A DNA stretch of 64,000 nucleotides from Chloroflexaceae bacterium. GTDB lineage: Bacteria > Chloroflexota > Chloroflexia > Chloroflexales > Chloroflexaceae. The translations under genes and the position numbers were made by a program. Under the pieces are notes generated by a model that saw nothing but the letters and a program-made list of their open reading frames with translations, was not told where the DNA came from and searched no databases. Positions within the stretch are counted from its first letter, which is position 1. Each line of letters opens with the position of its first letter. The stretch is from positions 62,001 through 126,000 of the forward strand of contig JANQID010000077.1 in NCBI GenBank assembly GCA_028282325.1, given 5' to 3'. Shown in pieces: positions 28,387 through 36,653 of the stretch.

Positions 28387-28617
28387 AAGCGTTTGTCCTC
28401 CTAAGGAGTAGGTTACTCAATAACCCTCTGTTACTACCCGTATTCGGTATGCACAATGGTTTCTCAATCGATGACGCTATGTGTCACGACCTCCTTTCGC
28501 TACAACTGCAAACTGAACGCCATGGGGGCAAAAACGGCAAACACACCTGATTTCACGCGGGTGACAAGCCTGCGGGTTGCCGCAACGAAGCGAAAGGGCC
28601 TTGCGCAGCATCTTAGC

Positions 28618-29541
28618 TTAAGAAGCCGCCCGCTTGCCCACTTGCGAAACTCTATCGAGAACGACTGCCAGGATGAGCACTGCGAGACCGGAAGATACCG
28701 CACGTCCAATATCAAGACGACCGACCGAGCGCAGAATTTCGCCGCCCAGACCGCCGCCGGCAATCAGAGCAACAATCACCACCATCGACATCGCCAGCAT
28801 CAAGGTCTGATTCAATCCGGCCATAATGGTCGGCATCGCCAGCGGGATCTGCACGTCGAACAACAACTGGCGATCATCTGAGCCAAAGGCGCGCCCTGCT
28901 TCCACGACATCGCCGGGAACCTGACGAATACCAAGATTGGTCAGACGTACAATCGGCGGCAGCGCAAAAATAATCGTCGCCAGCGTGCCGGGAACTTTCC
29001 CGATGCCGAAGAACATCACAATGGGAACCAGGTAGACGAAGGGATGGATTGTCTGCATAGCGTCGAGCAAGGGTCGGATCACGCTTTCGACGCGGTCATT
29101 GCTGGCAGACCAGATACCGAGCGGAACACCGATCACAATGCAAAATACTAGTGCGGTAATGATCATACCAAGCGTAATCATTGTCAGTTCCCAGTACCCC
29201 AGGAACCCGATCAGCAATAAAAGAGCGCCGCTCAACAGACCAAGCTTCCAGCCCGATTTTAGCACCGCGACGAAGGTAGAGCCAAAGCTCTCGCCGTCCT
29301 TCAAGCGGCGAAACTGACCGCCGCCGCCTTTCAAGAAGCCGATGATGATAACAGCGATCACCACCACAAACCACGGCAGCCAGAGCAGGAAATTGCCCGC
29401 GCCTTCTAGCACGGTGTCGATCGGCCAACGGATCGCGTTGAAGATCAACGTCGCCGTCTCATTTTCAACCAGCCAATCGACGCCATTCTCGATCCAATCT
29501 CCGATTGGCAGTGTATAGACATCAAAGAATTCATCACCCAT
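28618..29541 (-). CDS. proW: Glycine betaine/proline ABC transporter permease ProW
   Basis: 307 aa, the expected length. An N-terminal segment of about 75 residues is followed by at least six membrane helices. The EAA loop region EAGRAFGSDDRQLLFDVQIPLAMPTIMAGLNQ contacts the ATPase. MQTIHPFVYLVPIVMFFGIG is a conserved ProW membrane block. It forms the inner-membrane channel with ProV. It lies 62 bp downstream of proV; GGGAG stands about 11 bp before the ATG. Confidence 0.94.
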   Translation of the reverse strand: MGDEFFDVYTLPIGDWIENGVDWLVENETATLIFNAIRWPIDTVLEGAGNFLLWLPWFVVVIAVIIIGFLKGGGGQFRRLKDGESFGSTFVAVLKSGWKLGLLSGALLLLIGFLGYWELTMITLGMIITALVFCIVIGVPLGIWSASNDRVESVIRPLLDAMQTIHPFVYLVPIVMFFGIGKVPGTLATIIFALPPIVRLTNLGIRQVPGDVVEAGRAFGSDDRQLLFDVQIPLAMPTIMAGLNQTLMLAMSMVVIVALIAGGGLGGEILRSVGRLDIGRAVSSGLAVLILAVVLDRVSQVGKRAAS

Positions 29542-29603
29542 AATTAAAGATACTCCCTATCGCGCTATAGTCTGACGTAGTGCGATCTCCATGTTAGTTC
29601 ACG

Positions 29604-30935
29604 CTACCCTAACGTCGCTGTCTGCTCAAGCGACGCTCCGTTGCCGTTACGAGCTTTCTCGCCGTCATTTGCTGCGGTGTCCGCCGGCTCGGCGACGTTT
29701 GCTCCATTCGAGTCTTCGCCAACGTGCTCGACTGTCGCCAGGCTTGCCAGAACATCAGAGGCGGTAACGACGCCCATCAATCGGCCGGCTCGATCTATCA
29801 CCGCGACCGGAACGCCATCGGCGACCAGCGCATACAAATCAGACAACGACGCGGACGGCTCGGTTGTCGGAAACTCACGCTCGATAAACGGCACGAGGTC
29901 TTTCTTGCCGCTCTTTTCGGCACGGAGAATGTTCTGTTTGGAGATGAAGCCTTCGACCTTCTCCTGGCCATTGACAACATAAAAGTCGCTTGCGTCATCT
30001 TTGGCTTTCACCCGTTTGACCGCGATCTCAAAAGCATCGCGTCCTAATACAAGATAATCAGCCGGCTTCATCACAACTTCAGCGGTCAGCACACGACTCT
30101 GATCGACATCGCGCATAAACGCTGCCACATAGTCGTCAGCCGGCTGGGTGATAATTTCAACCGGGCTGCCGATCTGGACAATCTTGCCGTCGCGCATCAT
30201 CGCAACGTGATTGCCAACACGCAGCGCTTCATTTAAGTCGTGGGTAATAAAGAGCACCGTTTTCTTGAGTTGAACCTGAAGTTCGAGCAACTCATTTTGC
30301 ATCTCACGCCGGATCAGCGGATCTAATGCGCTAAACGCTTCGTCCATCAACAAAATATCGGTATCCATCGCCAAAGCCCGCGCCAACCCAACCCGTTGCT
30401 TCATACCGCCGCTCAAATTTTCGGGCAGCCGGTCGGCCCAGGACTTAAGCCCGACCATATCAAGCGCTTCCAATGCGACCGAGCGGCGTTCTTCCGGTTG
30501 TATCCCACGAATTTTCAACCCATACGCCACATTATCCACTACGGTTTTGTGGGGCAACAACGCGAAGTGCTGGAAGACCATAGCCATCCTGGTGCGACGA
30601 ATCTCGCGCAGACGCTGTTCATCAACTGCCAATACATCTTCGCCATCTAGATAGACATGCCCGCTGGTAGGCTCAATCAGCCGATTAATGCAACGTATCA
30701 ACGTGGATTTGCCCGACCCCGACAGACCCATCACCACAAAAATCTCGCCTTCTTGCACGGTAAACGACGCGTTGGCAACACCCAAAACATGGCCGGTGCG
30801 ATTCAAAATTTCTTCTTTCGAGGCTCCCTGACGGAAAAGGCTGAGGGCTTCTTTTTTAGACGCCTTGCCGAAAATCATGATGAGATTCTCAACGTGTAGT
30901 TTCGCGGACTGTTTTTCCATTGCGGAGTTTTGCAT
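29604..30935 (-). CDS. proV: Glycine betaine/proline ABC transporter ATPase ProV with CBS pair
   Basis: 443 aa. Walker A GLSGSGKST at 70-78, Q-loop Gln122, signature LSGGMKQR at 174-181, Walker B ILLMDEAFSALDP at 194-206, and an H-loop in FITHDLNEA. The C-terminal third carries two CBS domains, which in OpuA-type systems sense ionic strength and gate transport. The tail after the CBS domains is Asn/Ala/Glu rich. It is the first gene of the operon; a GGGGG-containing ribosome binding site precedes the ATG. The substrate class follows from proWX next door. Confidence 0.95.
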   Translation of the reverse strand: MQNSAMEKQSAKLHVENLIMIFGKASKKEALSLFRQGASKEEILNRTGHVLGVANASFTVQEGEIFVVMGLSGSGKSTLIRCINRLIEPTSGHVYLDGEDVLAVDEQRLREIRRTRMAMVFQHFALLPHKTVVDNVAYGLKIRGIQPEERRSVALEALDMVGLKSWADRLPENLSGGMKQRVGLARALAMDTDILLMDEAFSALDPLIRREMQNELLELQVQLKKTVLFITHDLNEALRVGNHVAMMRDGKIVQIGSPVEIITQPADDYVAAFMRDVDQSRVLTAEVVMKPADYLVLGRDAFEIAVKRVKAKDDASDFYVVNGQEKVEGFISKQNILRAEKSGKKDLVPFIEREFPTTEPSASLSDLYALVADGVPVAVIDRAGRLMGVVTASDVLASLATVEHVGEDSNGANVAEPADTAANDGEKARNGNGASLEQTATLG

Positions 30936-31472
30936 GTGTTTTACCCCCTACTTGATTACATTGCGAACGGACGAATATGGCATACCGTGAACGCCACAAA
31001 ACCAAGGCGTCATATGCCACTCAAATTACGACTACGACAAAGTAAGAGCGTTGATCCACACACGTTCACCGCGTTGGATACAAAGCGATGCGGGAAGACT
31101 ACTGCGGCGTATGCCGCTCAATCACAACAAATCTGGAGAAAAACCCGAGGCTAGCAAGTAATTCCGCCGAATCTGACCAATGACCGCACCCGCGAGGATG
31201 CCTGGCCACTATACCCATCAACATTCACACGACGTATGTCTTGCCAAATACCGGTATGCCGAGCGAATGCGGGGAACAATCACAAGAGAAATTGGAACGC
31301 ATAGCAACGTTCACATTTCAACGCATCGCTTTCAGACGCCGTTGTCTGGAAAGGATATGTTATGTTTGGTTGTTTATCGGGCGTTGGACAAAGCCTGGCG
31401 CCCGATTTATTATTTGCACTGGAAGTTTGCGTCTTTAGTATATCACATATTTGTGATGGTACGGTCAGGGCT
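30936..31472. other. 537-bp intergenic region upstream of proV
   Basis: No convincing gene on either strand. The plus-strand frames that enter it are Pro-rich shadows of the Gly-rich tail encoded on the minus strand from 31473. It should hold the proVWX promoter, but I cannot place a clear -35/-10 pair. A hairpin at 31376-31406 probably ends the coiled-coil gene's transcript. Confidence 0.4.
31376..31406 (-). terminator. Possible terminator after the coiled-coil/Gly-rich gene
   Basis: ATCGGGCG at 31376-31383 pairs with CGCCCGAT at 31399-31406. It lies about 70 bp downstream of the gene's stop. Flanking AT-rich sequence on both sides makes direction uncertain. Confidence 0.4.
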
Positions 31473-33284
31473 TTACCAACCGCCGCCGCCACCGCCGCCG
31501 CCGCCAAATCCGCCGAACCCGCCGCCGCCGCCGCCAAATCCGCCGAACCCGCCGCCGCCTTTGCCCCAGCCACCGCCACCGCTGCCGCCCCAGCCGCCGC
31601 TGCCGCCCCAGCCGCCGCCGCGATGACCGGAACGCATCGCCGAATCGAGCATCGCGCCGATGAGCATACCGGCAACCATATCTCCCGACCGTCCGCCGCC
31701 GCCGCTACGAGGCGGATGATAATTGCGACGGATCTCGTTTTCAGCGGCTTGTGCATCACTGCGCAGACGGTTGGCAAGCTGGAGCATATTTTGCAGATTC
31801 GTCTCGCCAACGATCGGCAGCTTGATACGCTCGAAATTACGACGGAGGGTGCGAATTTGTTGGATTGGACGGGCGCTTGATGGCACGACGCTCTGATATT
31901 CGGCCAGGGTGCGTTCGGCGCTGGCGATCGCGTCACGCGCGCCAGCGAGAGCGCGATTGACTTCGGCACGCAATTTTTCAAGACGCTGAAAGTCTTTATA
32001 GACGGCGGCATATACCTGTTTCGCGTCGGTCTGCAAGCGGTTGTAATTTGTGTACGCCTGGTGCAAAGCCTTGCGCCTTTGATCCTCCTCAACCTGCTCA
32101 GCGCGTTGCCAATGGGAATAAGCTTGCTTTACCTGTTGTTGGATGTCGGCAATCGCGCGCTGGTTGCGCTCCTGAATGTCCGCACTATGCAAACCGACGA
32201 ACTGGACGATCTTCTGCACCTCAGCGCTGGCAAGCTGTTGCGCTCGACTCGCCTGAGCGCGCAGTTTTTCCATCGCCTCGACTTCCGAGCGAGCGCCTGC
32301 CAATGCCTCGTCGGCCAGTTCATTCGCAGCCTGGGCTTTGCTCACCAGTTCAAGCCAGTCGGGCTTGGACTTCTGCATCTCGTTCTGCGCTTCGGCGAGC
32401 AGCGCTTCGGCCTGCTTAAGTTGCTGTTCAGGAATCTTGCCAACATCGGGATCGTTGGATTGGACAAATGACCAGCCGCGATCAATATCCGCCTTGGCGG
32501 CGGCAACCTCTTCGCGCGCGGTGTCGCGCGCCGCTTCAAGATCTCTGAGGCGCTGAAGAATCGCCGCGATCAATGAACGGGCGTAGTTTAACTCGGATTC
32601 GGCCTCATCGAGATCTTCTTTCGCTTCAATGAACTCCTGGATCTCCATCGTATTGCGCTGACCAGCGTTGCTCCAGAGTTCGTGAGCGTGATCGGCGGCA
32701 GCCTGCGCTTCGCTTCCATTGCCACGAATATCGCTCCACGTGCTTTCGGCGAATTCATCCACCTGATCGAAGGCCTGGCGGCCTTCGACAATCAGCGCCG
32801 CAATGGTTTCGCCCAGCGTCTCGATCTCTTTCAAACGCCGATCATTTTCCTGTTGCAAGGCAATCAGGCCCGTGCCGTTCGCCACTGCTTCATCAAGCAT
32901 CGCGCGTGCATTCTGGATCGTGGCGCCGGCTTTGCTCGCGCCGCTTGACTGAAGCAACTGTACGGCTTCATTCAGGGCGGCCTGAGCGGCATTCAGACGA
33001 TCGCGGCTGGTTTCCATACGATAGCCGCGTGCCGCAAGCGACTCGGCATCGTTGCGTCCCTGAACTATGCCATCACGAATGGACACATAATCGTCGAGGA
33101 TGGTGATAATAGCTTGCGCGTTCTCCGACGCTGCCTGGGCCGATTCGATAGCGCGGCGGGCGTCGTGCCCAGCTTGCGCTTGCTCGGCTTGCGCCGCCAG
33201 CTTGTTCGCCGGTACGAGGACTGCTTCGCTATCAGCAATCTCACGCCGCAGCGTCGCCAGCCGGTCGGCAGCGTCGGTTAGCAT
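31473..33284 (-). CDS. Coiled-coil protein with Gly-rich tail (second part of TPM protein)
   Basis: 603 aa with no signal peptide. About 520 residues of almost continuous Ala/Glu/Gln-rich coiled coil end in a tail made nearly only of Gly with Trp, Phe and Ser (GGGW and GGFGGF units). A Gly-rich C-terminus is the usual end of TPM/YgcG-type proteins, yet here it is separated from the TPM domain, which is in the previous gene. The ATG at 33284 overlaps the upstream stop (ATGCTAA), and the last A's before it form A_AAA_AAA. The frame is therefore probably expressed either by -1 frameshifting from the TPM gene or by coupled reinitiation. Role unknown; membrane or surface scaffold is a guess. Confidence 0.72.
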   Translation of the reverse strand: MLTDAADRLATLRREIADSEAVLVPANKLAAQAEQAQAGHDARRAIESAQAASENAQAIITILDDYVSIRDGIVQGRNDAESLAARGYRMETSRDRLNAAQAALNEAVQLLQSSGASKAGATIQNARAMLDEAVANGTGLIALQQENDRRLKEIETLGETIAALIVEGRQAFDQVDEFAESTWSDIRGNGSEAQAAADHAHELWSNAGQRNTMEIQEFIEAKEDLDEAESELNYARSLIAAILQRLRDLEAARDTAREEVAAAKADIDRGWSFVQSNDPDVGKIPEQQLKQAEALLAEAQNEMQKSKPDWLELVSKAQAANELADEALAGARSEVEAMEKLRAQASRAQQLASAEVQKIVQFVGLHSADIQERNQRAIADIQQQVKQAYSHWQRAEQVEEDQRRKALHQAYTNYNRLQTDAKQVYAAVYKDFQRLEKLRAEVNRALAGARDAIASAERTLAEYQSVVPSSARPIQQIRTLRRNFERIKLPIVGETNLQNMLQLANRLRSDAQAAENEIRRNYHPPRSGGGGRSGDMVAGMLIGAMLDSAMRSGHRGGGWGGSGGWGGSGGGGWGKGGGGFGGFGGGGGGFGGFGGGGGGGGGW

Positions 33285-34261
33285 TTTTTTAGGCGGTCAA
33301 TCTCCCTATGAGCTTGCCGCGCCAGATTGTCGAGCTCGACACGGCGCGTGTTGATGCCCTCCAAAGCGGGACGCAATTTGTTCACCTGGGCCAGCGCCTT
33401 CTGATAGCCTGCGGTCGCCTCATCATACTGCTCGATTGTTGGCTCGGCCCGTCGCTCAAGCTCCTCGCCGACATCATCGAAGAGGGTTTGCGCCTGAGCA
33501 AAGCTGCGTTCGACCTCGCGCTGATCTTTCGCCAACGATTCTACATCGGCGGGAGCGTAGGAAACGCTGTCGAATTCGGCTTTCTCGCGTGCAGTTTTAA
33601 GCAACTGGCCCATACTGGCGATGGCGTTCCCGACAGACTGGCGCGCCTCTTCCATACGCTGACGCGCTTCAGCCATTGCGCGCGCCGCCGCCCGGCGTCG
33701 ACTTACCACACCCCAGACGACAAACGCGGTGATCAGCACAAATACGCCGATGATCACCGGGATGAAGTTGATGTTAAACGTCGTCCCGCCGCCGGGTTGC
33801 GGAGGATTCACGACCGATTCTTCGATCGCATCAAGCGCATTAACAAAGCCTTGCGTGAAATCGCCGGCAGTTAGTTCAGGGTTGAGTTTCGTTTCGATGA
33901 TGTACTGGAAGTTATCGTTGATCGCGAGCGCTTCATTCCAGCGGTCGCCAAACTTGATAGCGCTCTGGCGGTTGCCAAGATCAACATAGACAACGATCAT
34001 CGTATCGCGCACCAGCCCATCGGCGTTGATCAGCCCGTCGGCGCGCAGACGATTGTCAAGATCAGTTTCGCCACCCTGGTTCACCATATACACCGCCACC
34101 TGGGCGCCGCGGTCAAGCAATGGCTGGGCGGCGCGCTCGATGCTACCGCGATCCAGGTTGTCGGTTTCGTCGAAGAAAAACAATTGCCCCTGAGCAAAAG
34201 CAGGCGCTGATACCAGGAGCAGCATCACAGCGGTGATCGCTACACGTATGACATATCTCAC
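33278..34261 (-). CDS. TPM-domain membrane protein (YgcG-like)
   Basis: 327 aa from GTG 34261, which has GAGGGG 5 bp upstream and is followed at once by a signal peptide (VIRVAITAVMLLLVSAPAFA). A TPM domain (FFDETDNLDRG... to about residue 165; DTMIVVYVDLGNRQSAIKFG) lies outside the membrane, then a Pro/Gly linker, a membrane helix (IPVIIGVFVLITAFVVWGVV), and a cytoplasmic coiled coil of about 130 residues. The frame ends RLKKC at 33278, and the coiled coil continues without a break in the -1 frame. TPM proteins are linked to membrane-protein quality control and photosystem repair in some lineages. The upstream neighbour is a lipoprotein. Confidence 0.78.
   Translation of the reverse strand: MRYVIRVAITAVMLLLVSAPAFAQGQLFFFDETDNLDRGSIERAAQPLLDRGAQVAVYMVNQGGETDLDNRLRADGLINADGLVRDTMIVVYVDLGNRQSAIKFGDRWNEALAINDNFQYIIETKLNPELTAGDFTQGFVNALDAIEESVVNPPQPGGGTTFNINFIPVIIGVFVLITAFVVWGVVSRRRAAARAMAEARQRMEEARQSVGNAIASMGQLLKTAREKAEFDSVSYAPADVESLAKDQREVERSFAQAQTLFDDVGEELERRAEPTIEQYDEATAGYQKALAQVNKLRPALEGINTRRVELDNLARQAHREIDRLKKC
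33284..33290 (-). promoter_or_regulatory. Candidate -1 ribosomal frameshift site (A_AAA_AAA)
   Basis: On the minus strand the TPM frame reads CTA AAA AAA TGC TAA. The heptamer A AAA AAA is in the exact register of a classical -1 slippery site. A one-base slip continues as AAA AAA ATG CTA ACC, which is the frame of the 603-codon coiled-coil gene. The zero-frame stop follows one codon later. No clear pseudoknot was identified downstream. A one-base sequencing error in the seven-A run would give the same picture. Confidence 0.55.
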
Positions 34262-34368
34262 GATATCCCCTCCCTTAAGCTCTTCGCTCCGCGAGTAAGG
34301 CTTGGGATGACATACAAGGCATAATTGGCGGGCGCCTCGCTTTGAAGTCGCCCACCGGAAAAGCCATA

Positions 34369-35340
34369 TCAAGGTGTTGTCGAATCAAATGAAGGCACTT
34401 CCAATGGCGCCGCATCCGCCGGCGGAGTGATCGTGATGTCACCATTGTGATCGAAGAGCCGCATCATCATAGTGATGGACATCAACTCATCCGGATTCGT
34501 CTCGTCGACGCCCTCAACGAACATGTCCATCTGGTGCAGGTACCCATCGGCGCAGATCCAGAATTTGATCTCGGCATTCTGTACCTGATCCGTCTCAGTC
34601 ACTGGGGGGACGGAGTCACTTGAACTCATATCTTCCATCACTCCCATCAACATCTCCTCATCGCCGCGATACACGGTGCATTGCTGCCCATCAAGCGTCT
34701 CCTCGCCGATGATCGTAAAGGCTGCCGGATCAACATCGTTTGTGGTCAATGGGTCGATAAAACTGTCGGTTTGTAACGGCGGTTCGGTAATCGAACTCTG
34801 CGCATCGTCCGTCACGTACCATATATCTTCGGGCGCGCCGAGCAGCGGGATTGGGCCACGGATATAACTCTGGCCATCAACGGTAATCACTTGCAATCCC
34901 TGTTCGGGATCAAGCCCCATAAAACTGGCGAACACGCCTTTCATAGTAAACTGTGTATTCTGACCATCGAAAGCTCCCTCGACCACAACCAGCGGCGTAT
35001 TTTCATCGCCAGCGCCGACTAAAGCCAATTCACCTCCGCTCCCCGACATCTCCAACTCGAATCGGTAGGCAGTAAGCGCTCCAACCGTATTCAGCGCCTC
35101 CACCAGCGCGTCAACATCCGCGTTATCGGCCGGTTCAACCACCGCCGCATCGGTTGGGGCAGAAGTTGGCAATGGGACAGCGGTTTGTGTTGCGGGGATC
35201 GGCGTTGGCAACGCTGGCTCTGCAGTTGGCGTTGGCGGCTCCGCAGTCGGCGCGGATGCAGCCGGTTCTTCGCCACCGCAGGCCACGAGCGTGAATGTCA
35301 TTGCCAGAAGGAGCAACGTGATCGAAATGAGTTTGTTCAT
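34369..35340 (-). CDS. LppX/LprG-like lipoprotein
   Basis: 323 aa. The signal peptide ends in lipobox FTLVAC (Cys21), followed by a Pro/Thr/Ala stalk to about residue 70. The mature domain (LNTVGALTAYRFELEMSGSG, LQVITVDGQSYIRGP, FTIIGEETLDGQQCTVYRGD) has the alternating-strand pattern of the LolA/LppX_LprAFG fold, which carries lipids or lipoproteins in its cavity. It precedes the TPM gene by 108 bp on the same strand, so the two are likely one unit. A TATAAT -10 on the minus strand (35469-35464) may drive it. The lipid-carrier role is inferred from fold resemblance. Confidence 0.65.
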   Translation of the reverse strand: MNKLISITLLLLAMTFTLVACGGEEPAASAPTAEPPTPTAEPALPTPIPATQTAVPLPTSAPTDAAVVEPADNADVDALVEALNTVGALTAYRFELEMSGSGGELALVGAGDENTPLVVVEGAFDGQNTQFTMKGVFASFMGLDPEQGLQVITVDGQSYIRGPIPLLGAPEDIWYVTDDAQSSITEPPLQTDSFIDPLTTNDVDPAAFTIIGEETLDGQQCTVYRGDEEMLMGVMEDMSSSDSVPPVTETDQVQNAEIKFWICADGYLHQMDMFVEGVDETNPDELMSITMMMRLFDHNGDITITPPADAAPLEVPSFDSTTP

Positions 35341-35513
35341 ACAGAGACTCTACTTTCCAGACAACCGTGCATAGCTCAGGTTAATACACGAACCGATAGG
35401 CCGTAAACATTGTCGCATCCGTCAGATTTGGCGAACTTCTCATCGTGTACTTTGTTCAGCATGGATTATAACACAGCCACTTTTGCATGCTATGTCAACA
35501 TATCTGCCAAATA

Positions 35514-35542
35514 TTGCAAATATGAACAGCTTGCGGTATGAT
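35514..35542 (+). promoter_or_regulatory. Promoter of the 66-aa membrane protein gene
   Basis: TTGCAA (35514-35519) and TATGAT (35537-35542) with a 17-bp spacer, giving a leader of about 70 nt before the ATG at 35619. It lies back to back with the lipoprotein-TPM unit. Confidence 0.55.
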
Positions 35543-35618
35543 AGAGTATAGAATGGATAGAAAAGGCGTTTAATGCGCTTCCCTGCTCTAGAAACGCCGA
35601 ACCAGAGGGAGGTGACGT

Positions 35619-35819
35619 ATGCTCGAAGCATTGGCATTTAAAATTTTCGTCGTAGTTCTGGTGACAATTGGTCAAATCGTATTGTGGACGTGGGTCGTAT
35701 TACGGTTGCGCAACAAGCTGCCGCAGAACACTACCTGGTCAATCTTCAATGATTACTCAGGCAAAACTAGCGATCGCTGGTTTGGTACGCGTGATCGCTG
35801 GTTCAAGCCGCGATCATAG
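35619..35819 (+). CDS. Small single-pass membrane protein with DRWF repeat
   Basis: 66 aa with an optimal ribosome binding site (GGGAGGTGA 3 bp before the ATG), its own promoter, and a strong terminator, so it is very likely expressed. One membrane helix (about 8-29, FKIFVVVLVTIGQIVLWTWV) is followed by a basic patch RLRNKL and a soluble tail. The tail ends with a direct repeat, SDRWFGTRDRWFKP. No family is recognised. It is divergent from the TPM/lipoprotein unit. Confidence 0.65.
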   Translation: MLEALAFKIFVVVLVTIGQIVLWTWVVLRLRNKLPQNTTWSIFNDYSGKTSDRWFGTRDRWFKPRS

Positions 35820-35848
35820 GCGGCAAGCGGAATAAGCAGAAAAAAGCT

Positions 35849-35884
35849 AATCCGGGCGGAGCGCTACAATGCTCCGCCCGGATT
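35849..35884. terminator. Bidirectional rho-independent terminator
   Basis: A perfect 14-bp stem (AATCCGGGCGGAGC with GCTCCGCCCGGATT) with an 8-nt loop. It is followed by ATTTTG on the plus strand and by a T-run from AAAAAAG on the minus strand. It serves both the small membrane protein gene and the convergent Crp/Fnr gene. Confidence 0.88.
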
Positions 35885-35898
35885 ATTTTGCCGCGCGG

Positions 35899-36597
35899 CT
35901 ACTGTCGATTGGCCAGCCGCTGCAACTTTTCCAGATCGGTTAAAAACACAGCGTCTCCCTCGACGCGAATGAGGCCAGCCTCGCGATACTCTCCAATGGT
36001 TTTCGTAACGGTCTCGCGATAGGAGCCGATCATCTCCGCGAGCTGCTGGTGGGTGTAGCGCATCACAGAGGGAGGCTCAGCGGCGTTCGTCTGGCCGTTG
36101 GGCACGCCGGCCAGATTGAGAAAGACCGTAGCCAGACGCTGCGGCACGCTTTTAAATGCGATGTCAGCTAGTTTGTTTTCCATATCCCGCAATCGCTGGC
36201 CCATCAATTCCATAAAACAGATCGCCACCTGCGGATAGGCGGCGAAGATCTTGTACAACGCGTCATGGTTGATCGTGCCGATGACGCACTCAGACATCGC
36301 CTCGGCGAACGAGTCGTGCATCCACTGGCCAACCAGGGTCATCTCGCCAAAGATCGTCACTGGCTCCAGCACGGCAAGCGTTAGCGCGCGACCTTCGGGC
36401 GAGAGCTTGTAGATACGCACTCGGCCCGACTGAAGCAAAAAAAGCTGCTCTCCGTATTCATTGGGCGAATGGAAGACTTTCCCCGCCGGATAGGGACTGT
36501 AGCTGATCGATTGATCGACCTCAGCGCGCTGCTCAGGCTGAAGTTCGCGAAAGATATCGCCCGCTGCTACGCAATGGATCGGATGTTCGTTGACCAT
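35899..36597 (-). CDS. Crp/Fnr family transcriptional regulator
   Basis: 232 aa. An N-terminal cyclic-nucleotide-binding fold (about 10-130; GKVFHSPNEYGEQLFLLQSG, FGEMTLVGQW) is followed by the dimerisation helix and a Crp-type winged helix (about 168-220). The recognition region is YTHQQLAEMIGSYRETVTKT. The Cys pattern of Fnr is absent, so an oxygen-sensing iron-sulfur cluster is unlikely; the ligand is unknown. It lies 56 bp downstream of argB on the same strand. Possible targets cannot be named. Confidence 0.9.
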   Translation of the reverse strand: MVNEHPIHCVAAGDIFRELQPEQRAEVDQSISYSPYPAGKVFHSPNEYGEQLFLLQSGRVRIYKLSPEGRALTLAVLEPVTIFGEMTLVGQWMHDSFAEAMSECVIGTINHDALYKIFAAYPQVAICFMELMGQRLRDMENKLADIAFKSVPQRLATVFLNLAGVPNGQTNAAEPPSVMRYTHQQLAEMIGSYRETVTKTIGEYREAGLIRVEGDAVFLTDLEKLQRLANRQ

Positions 36598-36653
36598 AGA
36601 CGTTTCCTCAACATTGAGCTATTGTAAGGAGTGACCGTCAGGCTAGGATATGG

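Noticed and set aside
31180-31626. Plus-strand frame with a run of Pro-rich residues
   Set aside because: It is the antisense shadow of the Gly-rich tail of the minus-strand coiled-coil gene; no ribosome binding site or independent support.
31362-31880. Plus-strand Ala/Thr-rich frame
   Set aside because: Another antisense shadow of the repetitive GGN codons at 31473-31630.
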